A DNA stretch of 64,000 bases from Rhodamnia argentea (taxonomy: Eukaryota > Streptophyta > Magnoliopsida > Myrtales > Myrtaceae). Under the pieces are notes generated by a model. That model had not been told where the DNA came from. It worked only from the letters and a program-made list of their open reading frames with translations, and made no database searches. Positions within the stretch are counted from its first letter, which is position 1; each line of letters starts with the position of its first letter. Location of the stretch: positions 26,026,178-26,090,177 of the forward strand of contig NC_063158.1 of NCBI RefSeq assembly GCF_020921035.1. The letters are read 5' to 3'. The position numbers were made by a program, and so were the translations under genes. Of this stretch, positions 1 through 12,695 are shown in pieces.

Positions 1-1214
1 TTTTGAGTGGAATTTTTGAGAGGAAAAGGAGTTTTTGAGAAAATTGAAGAAAATTCGGAGTGAAGAAGAGTTTTAGTCGAGCATCATCTACGAGCCCGAC
101 ACTATTTGCCCGCACCCAACACGCCTTGCTTCAGCTTCTTCTGATCTTGAAGGAACTTAACGTGTTGTGGTGATTTTGTGTAATGGGTATCCTTTCCATC
201 TCGATCTCAAAATGTAATCGTTTGGTTTGAACATTTGTTTGTTTATTTTGACATGCCACTTTATTTTAGATTATTACATGTTATTTATTTCGTAAATACT
301 GTGCTTGGCTGCTTTTCTTCTTTCTAATCATCCATGGTGTATATTAAGTTCATTGTTTTACATTCTCTAAAAAAAAAAAAAACCCCAAAAATTGCATCTT
401 TGAATTTCAGTAATCCATAAATTGCCAATCAATATTTTTCATGAAAATGGTACCGAAAGGGCGTTAGGTAATCTGCGTACCATCCAATTAAATCTCTGTT
501 GGAATGATGTTTTCTCCTTTTTATTTAGGTTTCAATCAACCTACCAATGATTTGGCACCCAAATTCAAATCACTTGCATGTTAATTATTTGAACCTTGTT
601 GCATTGGTTGGACTTGGGGTCGTTGTTAGTATTATTAACCTGTAATCCATTAGCCCAAAATTAACCTGTTTATTTTTTAGAAGGTCGCGACACCTAACTT
701 TAAATTTTACAAGTGTCTTAAGTAAATTGCAAACATTATAATAGATTTATTAGCATTACAATGTATGCATAACTTAACAACTTTTTTTTATTTGTTACAA
801 GTTTAGGTAGTAAAATATCAACCATATAAAGAATTTGCCAACATCTTAATAAATTGGTAAGTTACCAACTCCTTTGCGATTATATAAGTGCATAAAGTAA
901 AATCCTAGCATTCGACCGAAAAAGAAAAGTAAAATCCTAGAAGTATAAGGAACGAAATCTCTATAAATTGGTGGATTACCACCTTCTTTGAAAATTTTAG
1001 TAATATACCTACCTTACTAGGAATTTGCTAAAAAATTTTGGATAGTATTGATTTTACAAGTGTAATAATCGCAACCCAAAAAAAAAGATTTTATTGACAT
1101 CCCGATAAATGAATAAGATACAACTTCTTTCACATTTTACCAGCGTTATTAGTAAACAATTGATACTACAAGGGATTTATGAACGACCCTATAGATTTAC
1201 AAGGGCAAAAGGAT
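1..1214. other. Intergenic, no gene recognised
   Basis: AT-rich sequence with no convincing coding region. The first 190 bases are less AT-rich and could be the edge of a gene or element lying outside the window, but nothing identifies it. From about 750 to 1110 the sequence repeats loose variants of a 'gttaccaactcct' phrase with 'aattggta' spacers. The same style recurs at 41590-42360. Confidence 0.5.
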
Positions 1215-1860
1215 ACTTCAAGTGTCAATATTTGTGTACAACACTCACTTTGGTCCCAACATTTATACCGGCTCACTTAAGCGTTAAGAAAAATGACCAT
1301 TTAAGTGCCAATGAAGAGAAATTCCGGCAAAAAAGTCCACATGGCATTTTTTATTAATTTTTTTTATTTTTCGTGGATTTTTCTTTTACAAAAGACAGTC
1401 CACGTGCCAATTTTTCAAAAATAAGTCCTTGTGGAAAATTTTGTTTAGAAAATTTAGACCATGAGGACTGACTTTTACATATTAAGCGAATTTTTTTAAA
1501 AAGTTAAATTAAATTTAAAAAATAAGCTGGCTGAAGATGGCCTCGCCTAGCGCCTTCACGACCTCTTCCTATTTGGACGAGGCCTTCACGGCTAGGAAAG
1601 GTCGCCGGCGACTCTCGTCGGCACAGAAAAAAAGAAGCAAAGAACAAGAAGCAAAAGAAATATAAATCTAAAAAATTAAAAATAATAATAATAAATCCAC
1701 GTCGAAAGGAAAAATTAAATAAAAATTCATGTATGACGATTTCTTGAAAATGACACTCAATTGATTAATTTTACTTTGATGTGACATTTAAGTGAGGGAA
1801 AGAAAAATTTATGATACCTAAATGCATACGAAAATTATGATACTTTCGTTATTCTTATCC
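1215..1860. repeat. Degenerate foldback element with GC-rich core
   Basis: The outer arms read 'tttggtcccaacatttata' on the left and 'tatgatacctaaatgcat' on the right, the imperfect inverted-arm style of several elements here. Inside is a GC-rich core at about 1525-1625 (gatggcctcgcctagcg... ggtcgccggcg) followed by purine-rich sequence (agaagcaaagaacaagaagc). No long coding frame. The boundaries are approximate and no clean target-site duplication was found. Confidence 0.45.
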
Positions 1861-2330
1861 CAATGAAAGAGTTTATTGATAGTTTGTATAAAAGATGAAA
1901 ATGACGTGCCATTATTAAAATATAGTTGTTTTACTACGTAGTTGGCTTGTCCAATTTAACTTAGATAAATAAATGCGAGTTGAGCTATTCTGAATGGACC
2001 GTTTCTAACCTCGAATTGCAGATGATGGTTTTAACTAAAATCAGTTGGCTAAGTCTTTGATTTCTTTTCAACGAGTCGGGAATTACTCAATAGAACCATG
2101 GTATAACACCAACATCCTTGGTCTAAACATGGCACGAATATAGATGCCCCACAGTTGTCGTCGAAACCATTCTCTCTCTAACTTTTTGCATATTTCAAGT
2201 GATGAAATGACACGAATATTGGTATGAACTCGAATCAGATGGTAGAAGGAGGAGAGAGGAGTAGCACTGTCTGACGAGGAGTTGTAATATTTTATGACGA
2301 CGACCATAAAATCAAATGGTATGTTCTCAT

Positions 2331-2389
2331 CCTTTGATGCCAACACCGGGAATCCTCGAGTCGAGGATTCCCGGTGTTGGCATCAAAGG
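2331..2389. repeat. Perfect 29-bp inverted repeat
   Basis: The left arm 2331-2359 and right arm 2361-2389 are exact reverse complements around one unpaired base. The left arm begins CCTTTGATGCC and ends GAATCCTCGA. RNA from either strand would fold into a long perfect hairpin. The right arm runs into a dispersed repeat, because 2375-2470 has a diverged relative at about 7530-7690 (gcgtcaaagggctcgtattg). The left arm is therefore probably an inverted partial copy of that repeat. Confidence 0.9.
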
Positions 2390-3062
2390 GTTCGCATTGG
2401 GTGAGGATGTCCTTGCATTCAAAATTGCTTTATGGTATCGGTTTCCTATAGTTTGATTGATGTCATCGTGCACAAATGACATTCAACTGGCGAGAATAGA
2501 AGAGGTGATTCTATTGTAAAGTGCGTATGATTGTAACAAGCAAAAGGCTGGTGATAAAATATCAGATTCAAGAAGGAAAATACATAAGATCCGTTGCATA
2601 AACATAGGGAAATCCATTGGGAATCAAATTTTTGGTATGATCTGATTTTGAATTTCGAATTATGTACGCCAAGTTGCTTTTCTCCTCCGAAAAATCGAAA
2701 GATAGGGAAAAAAACAACTCTAGTTGCTTTCTCCTTATTGTAATATTTTTTTTTAATTTTACGTGTTCATCATCAATGTTTTCTAGTTAGACGTTTAAAC
2801 GACCATTGCACCATCCGAGTGCTCGCATGAGTACCTCCTGTTGCCCAAACACCGAATAGAATGAATTGGGCAGTCTGCCCAACCATCCGGACGCCCGGAC
2901 TACTATGTCCGATTTCCTGGCCTATGTAGCTTTAGGTAAATGGCTCGAACATGTGCCTATTTCAAAAAACTTGAAACAAAAGAAACAGCAACCACGTATT
3001 TCAGCATAATTAGAAGTGATTTTGGGGTCACGAACATTAATTATGGTCACTAGTAGTTAGTG
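2390..3062. other. Intergenic; dispersed repeat at the left edge
   Basis: The first 90 bases belong to a repeat also seen, diverged, at about 7530-7690 (shared phrases 'tcaaaggg.tcg.attg.gtgaggat' and 'caaaat.gct'). I see no gene in the rest. Confidence 0.4.
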
Positions 3063-3765
3063 AGGTGGCAAAATGGGTCTAACACCGATATTTTAACTCA
3101 TAAATAATGATGTGGGTCATAAATGGGTTACCTTGAGTTTTAAAGATAAGTTTAAGTGGGTCATAAAAGGTTCAATTAAAAACTTAATAGGCCATAAATG
3201 AGTTAGTTATGTAATAACTTTAAGCAAGTCATAAATAAACAAGTCATTTTTCAATTCTTTTAATTTTCTAGTTTTTCATTATTTTTTTCTTCTTTCTTTC
3301 TTGTCCTTTTTTTCCAAGGAAATCCAGCAAAAGTTGCTGGCCGCCAATCTGCCATTGATCGTTGGTCGCCGTCGTACCTCGCCTGTCACGACCGTACCCC
3401 GCCAATCACTGCTAACCGCCCTTGGTTGCCAGCAGCCGAACCTCACCAGAAGTAGAAGGAAAAAAAAAAGAGAAAGAAAAACATAAAAATATTAGAATAT
3501 TTTTAAAAATTGAAAGATTGTCTACAATGTTTTAGCAATATATGTTTTTAAAATTCTATAAGAAAATTGTGTTCTAAATTGGATTTAATATTGAAATATC
3601 TTAGCAATATGGGTCGAGTCGGGTTGGGTATGGGGGGAATCGGGTATGGATCGCTAGATATGTATTGAATAGAGATAAGTCAAACCGGGTTAGATAAGTC
3701 AGTATAGGTCGGACCATTTTTTACCCGACCTGATCCAATCTATCCATTTGACAGTCTAATTTGCA
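3063..3765. repeat. Foldback-type repeat with 'gggtcata' / 'cccgacc' arms
   Basis: The left part carries 'ggcaaaatgggtc' and repeated 'gggtcataaa' phrases. The right part ends 'tacccgacctgatcc... atttgacagtcta', roughly the complement of the left. A GC-rich core (about 3325-3445, gttgctggccgccaatctgc) sits between pyrimidine-rich and purine-rich tracts. A relative of the same architecture lies at about 58690-59320. The short open frame over the core is not gene-like. Confidence 0.45.
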
Positions 3766-4602
3766 TGTAGTCTCGAGCACTATTATTTTCTGTGAAAACA
3801 AAAGGAAAGGGGGCAAGAAATGGTGTTAGCTTGGAGGCCTCCATCTACTTTTATCAGATCGTCATCATCAATATTGGGAACACTTCCTTAGGGAAGGAAA
3901 GACGCTCCTCCATCCAATGTTGCTGTGCAGGAGGAGAAAAACAGAAAATAAAATGGTAGTGTGCCATACACTTAGCCTCCCGTTTGAAGTGCTCTCCCGT
4001 ACTTTTCTTTTTGGTAAAACTGCCTTTTACACTATTCAAATTCATACAGAAGTGGTCGGAACTTTAGTGATTGTTGATGGCAGTGAAAATGAGGGTTAAT
4101 GGTGATGATTGAAGATGATGGCTGATTGTGGTTACCCGCTGACAAATATAGGTGGCTATCGGTGAAGTCCATTTGTTTGTGGTTTGTAAGTCTTGCAGTT
4201 CATGAGTTCGTGACGGGCTTAAATGAGTTGAAGGTTTGTTTAAGTTTGGGTTTAGCTCGTCCAAGATGGACTTGAACTCAAACCACCAAAGTATCTTTAT
4301 CCAAAGCCCTTTTAGAAAAGGTTTAATTTATATCAATGAGAAATAGTTCGAATCCTAATTGCTTTCAGGCAACATCAACGTTAATTTCACCCTCAACTTT
4401 CGTTTGCAAAATAACCGATACAAAGTTTTCTAATCCTACCTGACTGAGGAGGAATTCCAATCGCAAATGTTGGTACGTGAAACACGAGGGAGTTTCGCCT
4501 ATGATGACAAGTGCCGAAGATGAAGCTTGGATAGCCAACCAGAGTAATCCACACTAGTAAGAGAGCCTAGATAAGCTGGACACTACAACGATGAATTGGT
4601 CG
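3766..4602. other. Intergenic, no gene recognised
   Basis: Short open frames occur on both strands but show no conserved domain, no splice-linked partner and no gene-like composition. Confidence 0.4.
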
Positions 4603-4606
4603 TTAA

Positions 4607-4855
4607 GGACCTGTTTGATAACGATAATGTTTCTCTGATTCCTTATTTTTAATCGATAGAAAAAGAACAGAAATCTATTTGGTAAGGTCAGTTAATTTTT
4701 CTGTTTACTAGAAATAAATCAGTGGCCAGAGAATATATTTGAAACAGAAATAAGAAGCAAGAAAAATCTACTTCTCTGCTCCCAGGAATAGAATTAGAGA
4801 AAATAATTTATGCTCAGAAATTATTTTTGAAAACGTAATTATTACCAAACATGCC
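4607..4855. mobile_element. MITE (about 249 bp), copy 1
   Basis: The ends are imperfect inverted repeats: GGACCTGTTTGATAACGATA on the left, and the reverse complement of the right end reads GGCATGTTTGGTAATAATTA. TTAA flanks both sides (4603-4606 and 4856-4859). It aligns over nearly its whole length, in opposite orientation, with the element at 20568-20821. The GG..CTGTTTGG terminus and TTA-like target site suggest a Tourist/PIF-Harbinger-type MITE. That superfamily assignment is inferred. Confidence 0.75.
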
Positions 4856-4859
4856 TTAA

Positions 4860-6313
4860 TCAAATCAACAAGGGTACTTTTAAAATAAATGACAATGGAG
4901 AGAAACCAGCTTCGACGATATTGCAAAATGAGAAAACGAAAAGAATAAAGTGCCCAAATAATTTACTACATTTTACTTTTTGCTCGTTCTTTAATTACTT
5001 TCTTAAATTAATTGATTTGTTTTTTATGTTACTTTTTCGGAGTTATAATTTGCTTCTTTTAGTTGAATGTTTAGGTTACACTTTAGGACCATAATTACCA
5101 CAAAAAAGAATTGCATGGACACTTGGAAGACAAGAATTTTAGGAGTAACATTCGGATAAAAAGTAGAAGTGAGCATTTTTAGGTTCCGTACAAGTTTCAT
5201 CTAGAATTTGAAATCTAACAACCGAGTTCTTCGTTTTTTCTAATCTAGGGCCTATATTGCATGCATTGGAACTTAGAACCTACCTATAATAGATTCCAAG
5301 GTTGAGTCCAAAGTCACCCCGATTCCACATGTATTACTAATTGAACAATTGCAATAAAATGTCACATTTATTTACCATCATTTGCTACTACAATCCACTA
5401 ACTGCAACTCGTAAGATATAATAATAAATATAAAACATTAACAAAATAAAAGTCTTAATCACAAATATCGTCGGAAATGAAAACTCATACTAATGGTTCT
5501 AGATTACACACTCATTATCGGGTGCCATGGAATAACGTAGGATCACATGAAGGCATAGAACAAGAAAAACATAAAAACTTGTTTCAAGTTATAGGTTATA
5601 AGTATAGGTTCGAGGTTCTCCCTACCCGGAACCTTCCCATCGGACCGAGTTTCCCAAATTTTTGAAACTTGGAACATATCCCGCATATCTTGGAATCCAG
5701 AACCAAACCAATTCCCCACCGGTTTGGTTTCAAATTTCAGGTTCTACACTAGAACCATGCCACCCCTAATAAGAAGATTGAGTGTGACACCTTAGCTAAG
5801 AAATAATCAAGTTTAGGTACTGAAAATGCATTAGTAAGATAATTAGTATAATCAAGTCCCCAATCTTATATCTCAACTGATGCAATAGGCTAGTGACAAT
5901 TCCTCATTTAGAATTATTATACGATTAATCGAATGAAAATGAAAATCCTAGTATTTGTGCAAAGTAAGGATTTGGGAGGGCACGTGCCGATTGAGGACCA
6001 TTGGTCCACCTTTGGCATTACCTTTGAAACCGTATTTCCATCTTCCCCCATCGAGAGGGTGGCGGCAACAACACGGAACATATCAATGCAAGAGAAAATT
6101 TTGAAAAATGAATCACTCCTAAAACATACATTTCCTTCTACTGCCAAGGCCTGACGAATCGTGCGTGTCATGGCATGAAAATTGACTTGGTCCCAAGGGA
6201 ACCGGTCCACAAGAAATTGACTCTGAGAGAGTGGGTTCTAAGTGCTTGGTCTAAAATCAATCAACAAAAAAAAAAAATCATAAAGATTCGTCAAGAAGAA
6301 GGGAAAATTCAAC
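4860..6313. other. Intergenic with an 'accggtt'-type repeat
   Basis: At about 5590-5770 the sequence 'cccaccggtttggtttcaaatttcaggttctacactagaaccatgccacccctaat' style is the reverse complement of repeats at about 58860-59045, with a relative at 62885-63000 (aaccggttt, aggggtg). These look like copies of one dispersed element. A 97-codon minus-strand frame (5917-6210) has no family resemblance I recognise. Confidence 0.4.
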
Positions 6314-6678
6314 CTTCTTGAGGAGATTCTGAGCGTCGTCGCGGGACATGGGGGACTGGAGAGGGGAAACAGGGGAACAATCCTGCTCGGCAAAAGAGAG
6401 AGGGCAGAGGCACCGGGGACAAGATCTTGTGCTCGGTGTTGACGTTACCCAGCACCTTCTCTCCCAAACTGCTCTCTAGCTCTGCTTGGAAAGGGTCTCT
6501 AGCCCCGAAATCGCCCAGCAAGTCCGTCCCCTAGAATGCGTCCTCACGGCAGGCCGGCCTGGAGTCGGGGGTCGGAGCTCAAGGAGATGAGGACGCTGAA
6601 GAAGACGGGGATGAGAAGGAGAAGAAAGAGGAGGGCGATGCAGAGAGAATGAGAGGTGGGTTGGGGGGCGGCAGCCAT
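6314..6678 (-). pseudogene. Broken first exon, SDIRIP1 / PCD-like
   Basis: On the minus strand a stretch reading GDFGARDPFQAELESSLGEK, followed by VLGNVNTEHKIL, lies at about 6420-6515. This is the conserved start of the mature part of plant chloroplast pterin-4a-carbinolamine-dehydratase-like proteins of the SDIRIP1 (At5g51110) type. Farther on, in another frame, EQDCSPVSPLQSPMSRDDAQ and NLLKK continue the homology and stop exactly at an AAGAAG|GT donor-like site at 6314/6313. Upstream, MAAAPQPTSHSLCIA (ATG at 6678) followed by a serine-rich stretch resembles a transit peptide, but it is interrupted by frame changes and in-frame stops. No following exon was found below 6313. I read this as a degenerate exon-1 fragment. 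The family call is from memory and should be treated as probable. Confidence 0.6.
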
Positions 6679-6778
6679 GGCTTGTGAAAATTGTACTCTT
6701 GAGGATGAAGCAGAGGAGAGACCTAGAAGGAGGAGAGAGTGTGGCCGCCTGGGCAAGCATCGCCCTCGCCAGATTTGG

Positions 6779-7130
6779 GGGGGGGGGCCTCACCGGAGCT
6801 CCCCATCTACCCGGAGAGGCCGACCCCCACCGATGGCCGATGGCTGGCCGGCCACTGGCAATAAGAAGAGGGAGAAGGAAAAAAGAGTAAAGGGAAAAAA
6901 AATAACTATAATAATAATAACTTTAGAAAATTAATTAAAATTTATAAAAAAAAATTCAAGCTAGTAGCAATGGTGCCACGTAAGATGACTAGCATCCACA
7001 TTAATGGTTTCGGACATAAATTGGCTGGATGGACTATGTTGATAGAAATGCAAAAAATTTTATGACTAAATTAATCCAATTGAAAGATTTATGAATAAAT
7101 TGATATCAATGCGAATAAGTTTAATTGTAC
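6779..7130. repeat. Half of a foldback element (GC core plus right arm)
   Basis: A GC-rich core (poly-G, then cctcaccggagctcc... gatggctggccggcc) is followed by a purine tract (aagaagagggagaaggaaaa) and a right arm (gccacgtaagatgactagc... ttggctggatggac... ttaatccaattgaaag). The order and wording match the right halves of 21117-21679 and 22278-22926. The left half appears to be missing and is replaced by the pseudogene fragment next door. Confidence 0.5.
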
Positions 7131-10100
7131 TTTTCCCGAATTTAACTAAATGCCTGTGTTTGTATTGTAGGTGCTTGGTTTTAGGCCCCAATTTGACGGG
7201 CTCCATTGTTGGCACAGAACCCAGGTCCACCACTGTAAGTAGCTGAAATTCAGCTAAAGGGTACATGCCCAAAGAAAAACAATAAGGCTTGTAGGCCCAG
7301 AGCATGAGTACCATTCCCTTATCCTTTCGAATTTTCGACATTTAAGTCTCACATTGAAAATGCAAATAAGTTTCTTGTACTTTCAACCATAATTCCCCAA
7401 TTTTTGGAGCCTTTTAAACTTTTAAAACTGGTCTATTGAGTTCTACATACTTATTTAAACACTCGTGTCTCTGTCGATGTGGACAGAATATGGGAAGGTG
7501 AGTAATTAAGTGAAGTCAAGGATTGATGGTTTTAGCGTCAAAGGGCTCGTATTGAGTGAGGATATTTTTGTTCTTCGTTTGATACTAAGGTTTCTCCAAG
7601 TAAAAGGCCGGCATAGTCATAGTTCTCGAAAAACATATGATATGCACTCAAAATCGCTCTACGTTATGTCGATGGTATTCCGTTCAAATTGATTGATCTT
7701 GTCGTTCCAAAACCAAATTAATACGTTGGGGGAAAAAAACGCTGTTCTATGGTGAAATATATATGACCGCGACCTCCAAAGGGTTAGTCAAAAGAAAGTT
7801 CTCTCTACTTTATGGTTTCTTTTTCTTTTTTTTTTGGCTCCAACCATACCCATTTAAGCTGGATCATTCACCTCCCTTTCGGTATGTACGTGGCTTTTTG
7901 CTTTCAGCAGTCTTGAAGATAAGACTTTGGTATCACCTTTCGCTAAGTGGGAAGTTGGAGAGAATAGCAGCTTCAATTTTTCCTTTTCTCCGCGGTAGTA
8001 CTCCAATGATTAGTCAATTTTGGCATGAGGAATCTTGCCAATATGCTAAAGTGCGAGCTATATTGAATTTTTCCCTCTTATTATAATTTGTTGTGGATAG
8101 GAATCTGTGTCATGATCCAAAATTTGTCCATTCATTCAGTCCAAAAACTCAGCTCCAATTTCTCCATCGCATTACTTGGAAAAAAAATATATGTTGTGCT
8201 GGAGATATTAAAACTTCTTCAATAAAATAAAAAAAAACACATCGTTTAATTAAGAAATCTATATATATATATATATGATTGTTCTTTCGAAAGTGCAGAA
8301 TTTAAATAAGGAATATGCTGCTGATACAATCTTCTCTCGACAAATAATTAACTTATCATATAATCGCAGCTCACAAAAAAACACAATTTAAACTGGATTT
8401 ACCACTCCCGGATTGTTGTGTTAATTTTGTCAAACACGGCGAATAAGCTATCGTCGAAACAAATTGCACGTCTCTACTGTGCGATGGCTCCTCGGTGAGA
8501 AATTTACTTAAAATTAGACGGTTTACACAGAATTTATTTTTCGGAAGCAAGTATGCTCACTTCAAACTTGTGTGGGAGGCTGGGAGCTATTTAGCTCTTA
8601 TCTATACAATTAAACTACATATAAGCATCTATATTAAAAAAAAAAACGAAAGATAAATTATGTTTGTTTTAGTGAAAAAAGAATTTTGCAAATTATTTTT
8701 TCTAAAATTTAATGCGTTTGGTTTACTTAAAACATCGGTTGACGAAAAATCATCTACAGTTAACAAAAATATGCATCTGTAAAATCAGAAAATGAATTCA
8801 TTAATTTGAAAAAAAGGGAGAAATGTTTTTTTGATGACATCATAAAGTGCCATCCTTCCGTATGAAATGGATTGAGATTCTTTGGGCACATATGGACGAA
8901 AAAGTCAATCAACCTTTCCTTTTCTCGCTTTTTTCCACTTTCACTTTCATTTATTGAAAGAAAAAAAAAAGACAAGATGAAGATAAAGCTTATCGTCCCA
9001 CGTGTCGTCCAGTGAATGGTTACTCCTGTCACGGCCCCACCTGATTCCTCCTCTGGCTTTTTGTAGATACTGTCATACTGGTCTGCCCCTCAAGCCGACC
9101 ATCACTTCCATGTGCTTCCTTTGTATGATTCACTAAAACTTAGAATCCAACAGCGAACAATGTTTCTAGGCAAATTCTATTAAACTACGTACGTGAAATA
9201 GAACATCAAGAAAATTATTAAACTACGCACAGGTAATATCTTAAAATTGAATGAATTAATTTCATTTATCATAATTGTTGTGTATTTTTCTAATGATTGA
9301 ACAATCGATATATTCATGCGACAGGTCAAACCGATTGTCAACGTGAAAAATTTAAAAGGAAATTATTTCGTAAGAACGTCATCATTTCTTAATATTTGAT
9401 TAATTGAAATCTAAACTTCTTTTTGTCCAATATGGATACAATTTCAGCAGTAGCTAGGGAGGATACCATTTGAGCAAAGTACATCGTCCGATGACTAGAA
9501 CTTTTGTTTGGACTTAGAAAAAGTTTCCCCAAATCCGTAAACTAAACACTACTTTTGATGTTCATTACGAACATCATCATTAAAGAACGAGCATACTTAA
9601 TCCTACCCACGGCACTACAAAAAGAATTACCATACTTTATGGCCCCTTCGGAGTAACACAATGTGGATCATGCTTTTCCAATGCAGAAAATTATTTTAGC
9701 ATCGATAATCTGAGAAATTGGATGTTTAATTACTCATCACACAAGTCAGTTCAACCTCTGAAATTTATCCCATGAAGTGATTTCTAGTTAAAACTTCATT
9801 TTCAAATCTACTATATCGATTGATAAACAATGTGCTTGTGTAAGTTACGCCAACTTCAAGAATATGCCATATATGTATGCCGAAAGAAATGGCGGATCGA
9901 TAATAAATTCTGACTTACTATGATTGAAGAAACGTGAAATCTTGCTTATCGATCCATACTTTTCACGCAAATGATTTGCTTCGACAGAATTTCATGAAAC
10001 CACGGACTAAATCTTAAGTTCCAAAGTTAGCTCAAACCCATTGGAGTGACCAAAATCAAAGATAATTACATTGAATGAGGGCTTTCTCCTGATTGGCAAT

Positions 10101-10448
10101 ATATTAACAGCGTCTCCAACTACTCAAATCACCAATACAATATAACTGTAGTCACGTGCCTCCATCCAATATGATCGTGGTCACGTGACGAATGATTGTG
10201 GGCTATTCGATAAAGCTAGCGAAACCCTGTCCGTTTCTTTTTGACTATGCAATTCAAGTCATGCATTTCAAAGAACCAATCTTCATGCCTTCCTAAACTT
10301 TTCTTTATTTTATACATTATCCATTTTAATATTTGTTCAAATGTTAGTGGGTCGGTACACTAATCTCGATGTTTGACTTTGTAAAAATTTCCCTTACAAT
10401 TTTTACAAAGCCGGTTTGTAAAGCATTGTGCGAGACTCTGTAATATTT
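7131..10448. other. Long intergenic stretch, no gene recognised
   Basis: Mostly AT-rich. 7530-7690 is a diverged copy of the repeat at 2375-2470. A TA dinucleotide run lies at 8260-8275. The frames at 7763-8086 (+) and 8760-9032 (-) show no domain, no credible splice partners and no gene-like composition. Tracts at about 8650-8760 (gaaaaaagaattttgc... gcgtttggtttactt) look like a MITE fragment. Confidence 0.4.
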
Positions 10449-10893
10449 AGAGATAATTACACTAATAATCTTTCAACTTTGGTTCAATATACGATATTGT
10501 TCTTAAATTTTTCAACTTTGGATCGATGTATAATGTTATTTCTGAACTTTTAATTTGTTCAATGTGCCCATGCCGTCCCTGAACTTTTTAATTTGTTCAA
10601 TCTTGTCCCTAAACTTTTGGTATATGTTCAATCTAATCCGTGGATGGTATGAAAATATTCAAAATTATCCCAAAACTCGAATTGATGAAAGAACAATGTT
10701 GAATATTTTTATATAATCTAGGACTATATTGATTATGCACCAAAAGTTCATAGACCACATTAAATAAATTAAAAGTTCAAAAATAACATTGCACATTAGA
10801 AAAAAGTTTAAGGAACTCATTGAACAAATTAAAAATTCAGGAACAATATTGCCCATTAAATTGAAATTCATGGATCATTTGTGTTATTTCTCT
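10449..10893. repeat. Foldback element (about 445 bp)
   Basis: The ends are inverted: left 'agagataattacac', and the right end reads 'agagaaataacac' when reversed. The arms carry complementary phrases such as 'gaacttttaatttgttcaatg' on the left and 'cattgaacaaattaaaaattc' on the right, so the whole unit is nearly self-complementary. It is of the same family as 47670-48059. No coding content. Confidence 0.7.
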
Positions 10894-12480
10894 AATTTAC
10901 TTATAGTTTATAGACCGTGACTTAAAACATTGAATTTGAAGACTAATCTCCGTAACCTTAACATCTTGAGTACAAAAAGTGGTCGTCTAAATTTTGCTGA
11001 ACGAGAAACTAGCCATACATGTGAAACAATTCCTCCTATTGCTTAACAAATCATACTAGTATGATTTGGCAAGTACCTTTTGGCAATTAAATTCGAGACT
11101 TCACGAGTGAGGAGGAAATAACTTAATAAATTAGTGTTGTGGATTGGAAAAAGGGTAAACTTGGAGACATGATTTTTGGTTCTGTGGGTAGGGATGTAGT
11201 CCGTTGGATGGAATTATTGCCATTTTGTCCTGACTCTTTCATTTGTGAGTCCCCTCCACCATAATTACGACACAAAAAGTTGTACCAGCAATTTGCAAGG
11301 TGGAAAACAAATGCATATGGAGGGAATTTTTTTTCTTCTTCTTAACACTTATATCACGGCCAATACACAATACCTACTTTATGACAGTCGATTCGCAATT
11401 TTTAGAATTGAGAATCGAACCGATACACCCTAGAATCAGCCTACCCTTTTTTGTTATGCTTCATTTTTCCTGATCAAGCATATTCGTTTTGTCTTTATAG
11501 TGTAACATTATCCCACAAAAAAGTAAACACAACACCAAATAAACTACTTTAACACAAGAAAGTTAAGGTGTTTTAAATACAGGAGATTAGGATTGGTTTT
11601 AAACAAGCTTAAAATTGGTTCTACCGAAGAATCGGCCTTACCAGCAATAGAACTGGTCAAGGCTAGTCCCTAAATTTTTACCTAGGCACTAATCCGATTG
11701 TTAAATATGTCTTGAATTTTATGTACTTGGTACAGGTTCATTATCCGACCCGACATATTTTTGTGCGATCCAAAAGTGGAGAAAAATTGAGATTTAGTTT
11801 GTGATGCGAAGAGTTGGGCCGATAGGCCCAACTCAGAGCAAGCGAACAAATCTCTATTGCGGTGCAAATAGATTTGTATGGGGGTTTAGGGGCAACGCCC
11901 TCGAGAAAATTTTTTTGGGCTCTATTTATACTGCGGCTAGGGTTTTTTTTCGTTTGGTATTGAGAATTTTCTTTACATGAGAAACTTGTGAGTCATATGC
12001 TTTTGTTCGGTCGATAAGACCAACTTCTGTCTGTACTCTTTTTGATTATAGTGGAATCTTATTTTGCCTTGCCCGTGAACGTGGATCACCTTGATCGAAC
12101 CACGTAAATCCTTGTGTTCTGTGTTCGCTTTCGCATTTGTTACAACACCTACCTTACCCGTGAAATAACCTGGAGTCGATGGAGTAAGGCTAGCTCGGGT
12201 CATTTCTCGGATTGAACTGCTCCAATTGTTTACCCTTATGATGTTATAAATTGTTGAAAAGTAAATTACATCTTGAATGCGCCAACATTTGGACTTTGTT
12301 CCTCGGAATGTATGAAATAATCCTGATATCTGCACGAATTACATTCACGCCATTTTGAGTGGTTCGGATTATTTTCTTTACAAATCGTTGGACTCTATAT
12401 CATCACTCTAAATTACATTAGAATGTTTCTGCTAATATTTTTCTTGCATGGAAAATGAGATAACTTAATGAAAGGTATGT
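10894..12480. other. Intergenic, no gene recognised
   Basis: No recognisable domain. The 120-codon minus-strand frame at 11973-12335 has phrases typical of retroelement leader regions (for example ENKAN-like low-complexity text), but I cannot tie it to a family. Confidence 0.35.
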
Positions 12481-12484
12481 GCAT

Positions 12485-12500
12485 TATTTATATATCACGC
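12485..12500 (+). promoter_or_regulatory. Possible TATA box of the HIPP gene
   Basis: 'tatttatatatca' lies about 270 bp upstream of the HIPP start codon. The next 240 bases would be a leader containing a GA microsatellite (12662-12694), a common feature of plant 5' leaders. No transcript evidence is available here. Confidence 0.3.
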
Positions 12501-12659
12501 GACATAATCGTTAGATAAATATTTTCTCGATGAGATTCTGCTGCTGCTAAAGGACGATAAAGGCAGCCTAGACGATAAACCATTCCACGTCAGATTTGCA
12601 GAAGCCTCCCTGTCCTACTTATTATGTACCGCCTCTTTCTCCTGAGACAGAAATTTAAG

Positions 12660-12661
<2 letters not shown>

Positions 12662-12694
<33 letters not shown>
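12662..12694 (+). repeat. GA dinucleotide microsatellite in the HIPP leader
   Basis: An uninterrupted run of GA repeats lies about 70 bp upstream of the HIPP start codon. Such tracts in 5' leaders can bind GAGA-type (BBR/BPC) factors in plants. That role is inferred. Confidence 0.9.

Positions 12695-12695
<1 letters not shown>

Noticed and set aside
6544..6793. Minus-strand 70- and 105-codon frames with a hydrophobic stretch, seemingly a small membrane protein
   Set aside because: A shift of frame turns the hydrophobic run into a serine-rich transit-peptide-like stretch ahead of the SDIRIP1-like text, so the region is better read as a frameshifted pseudo-exon.
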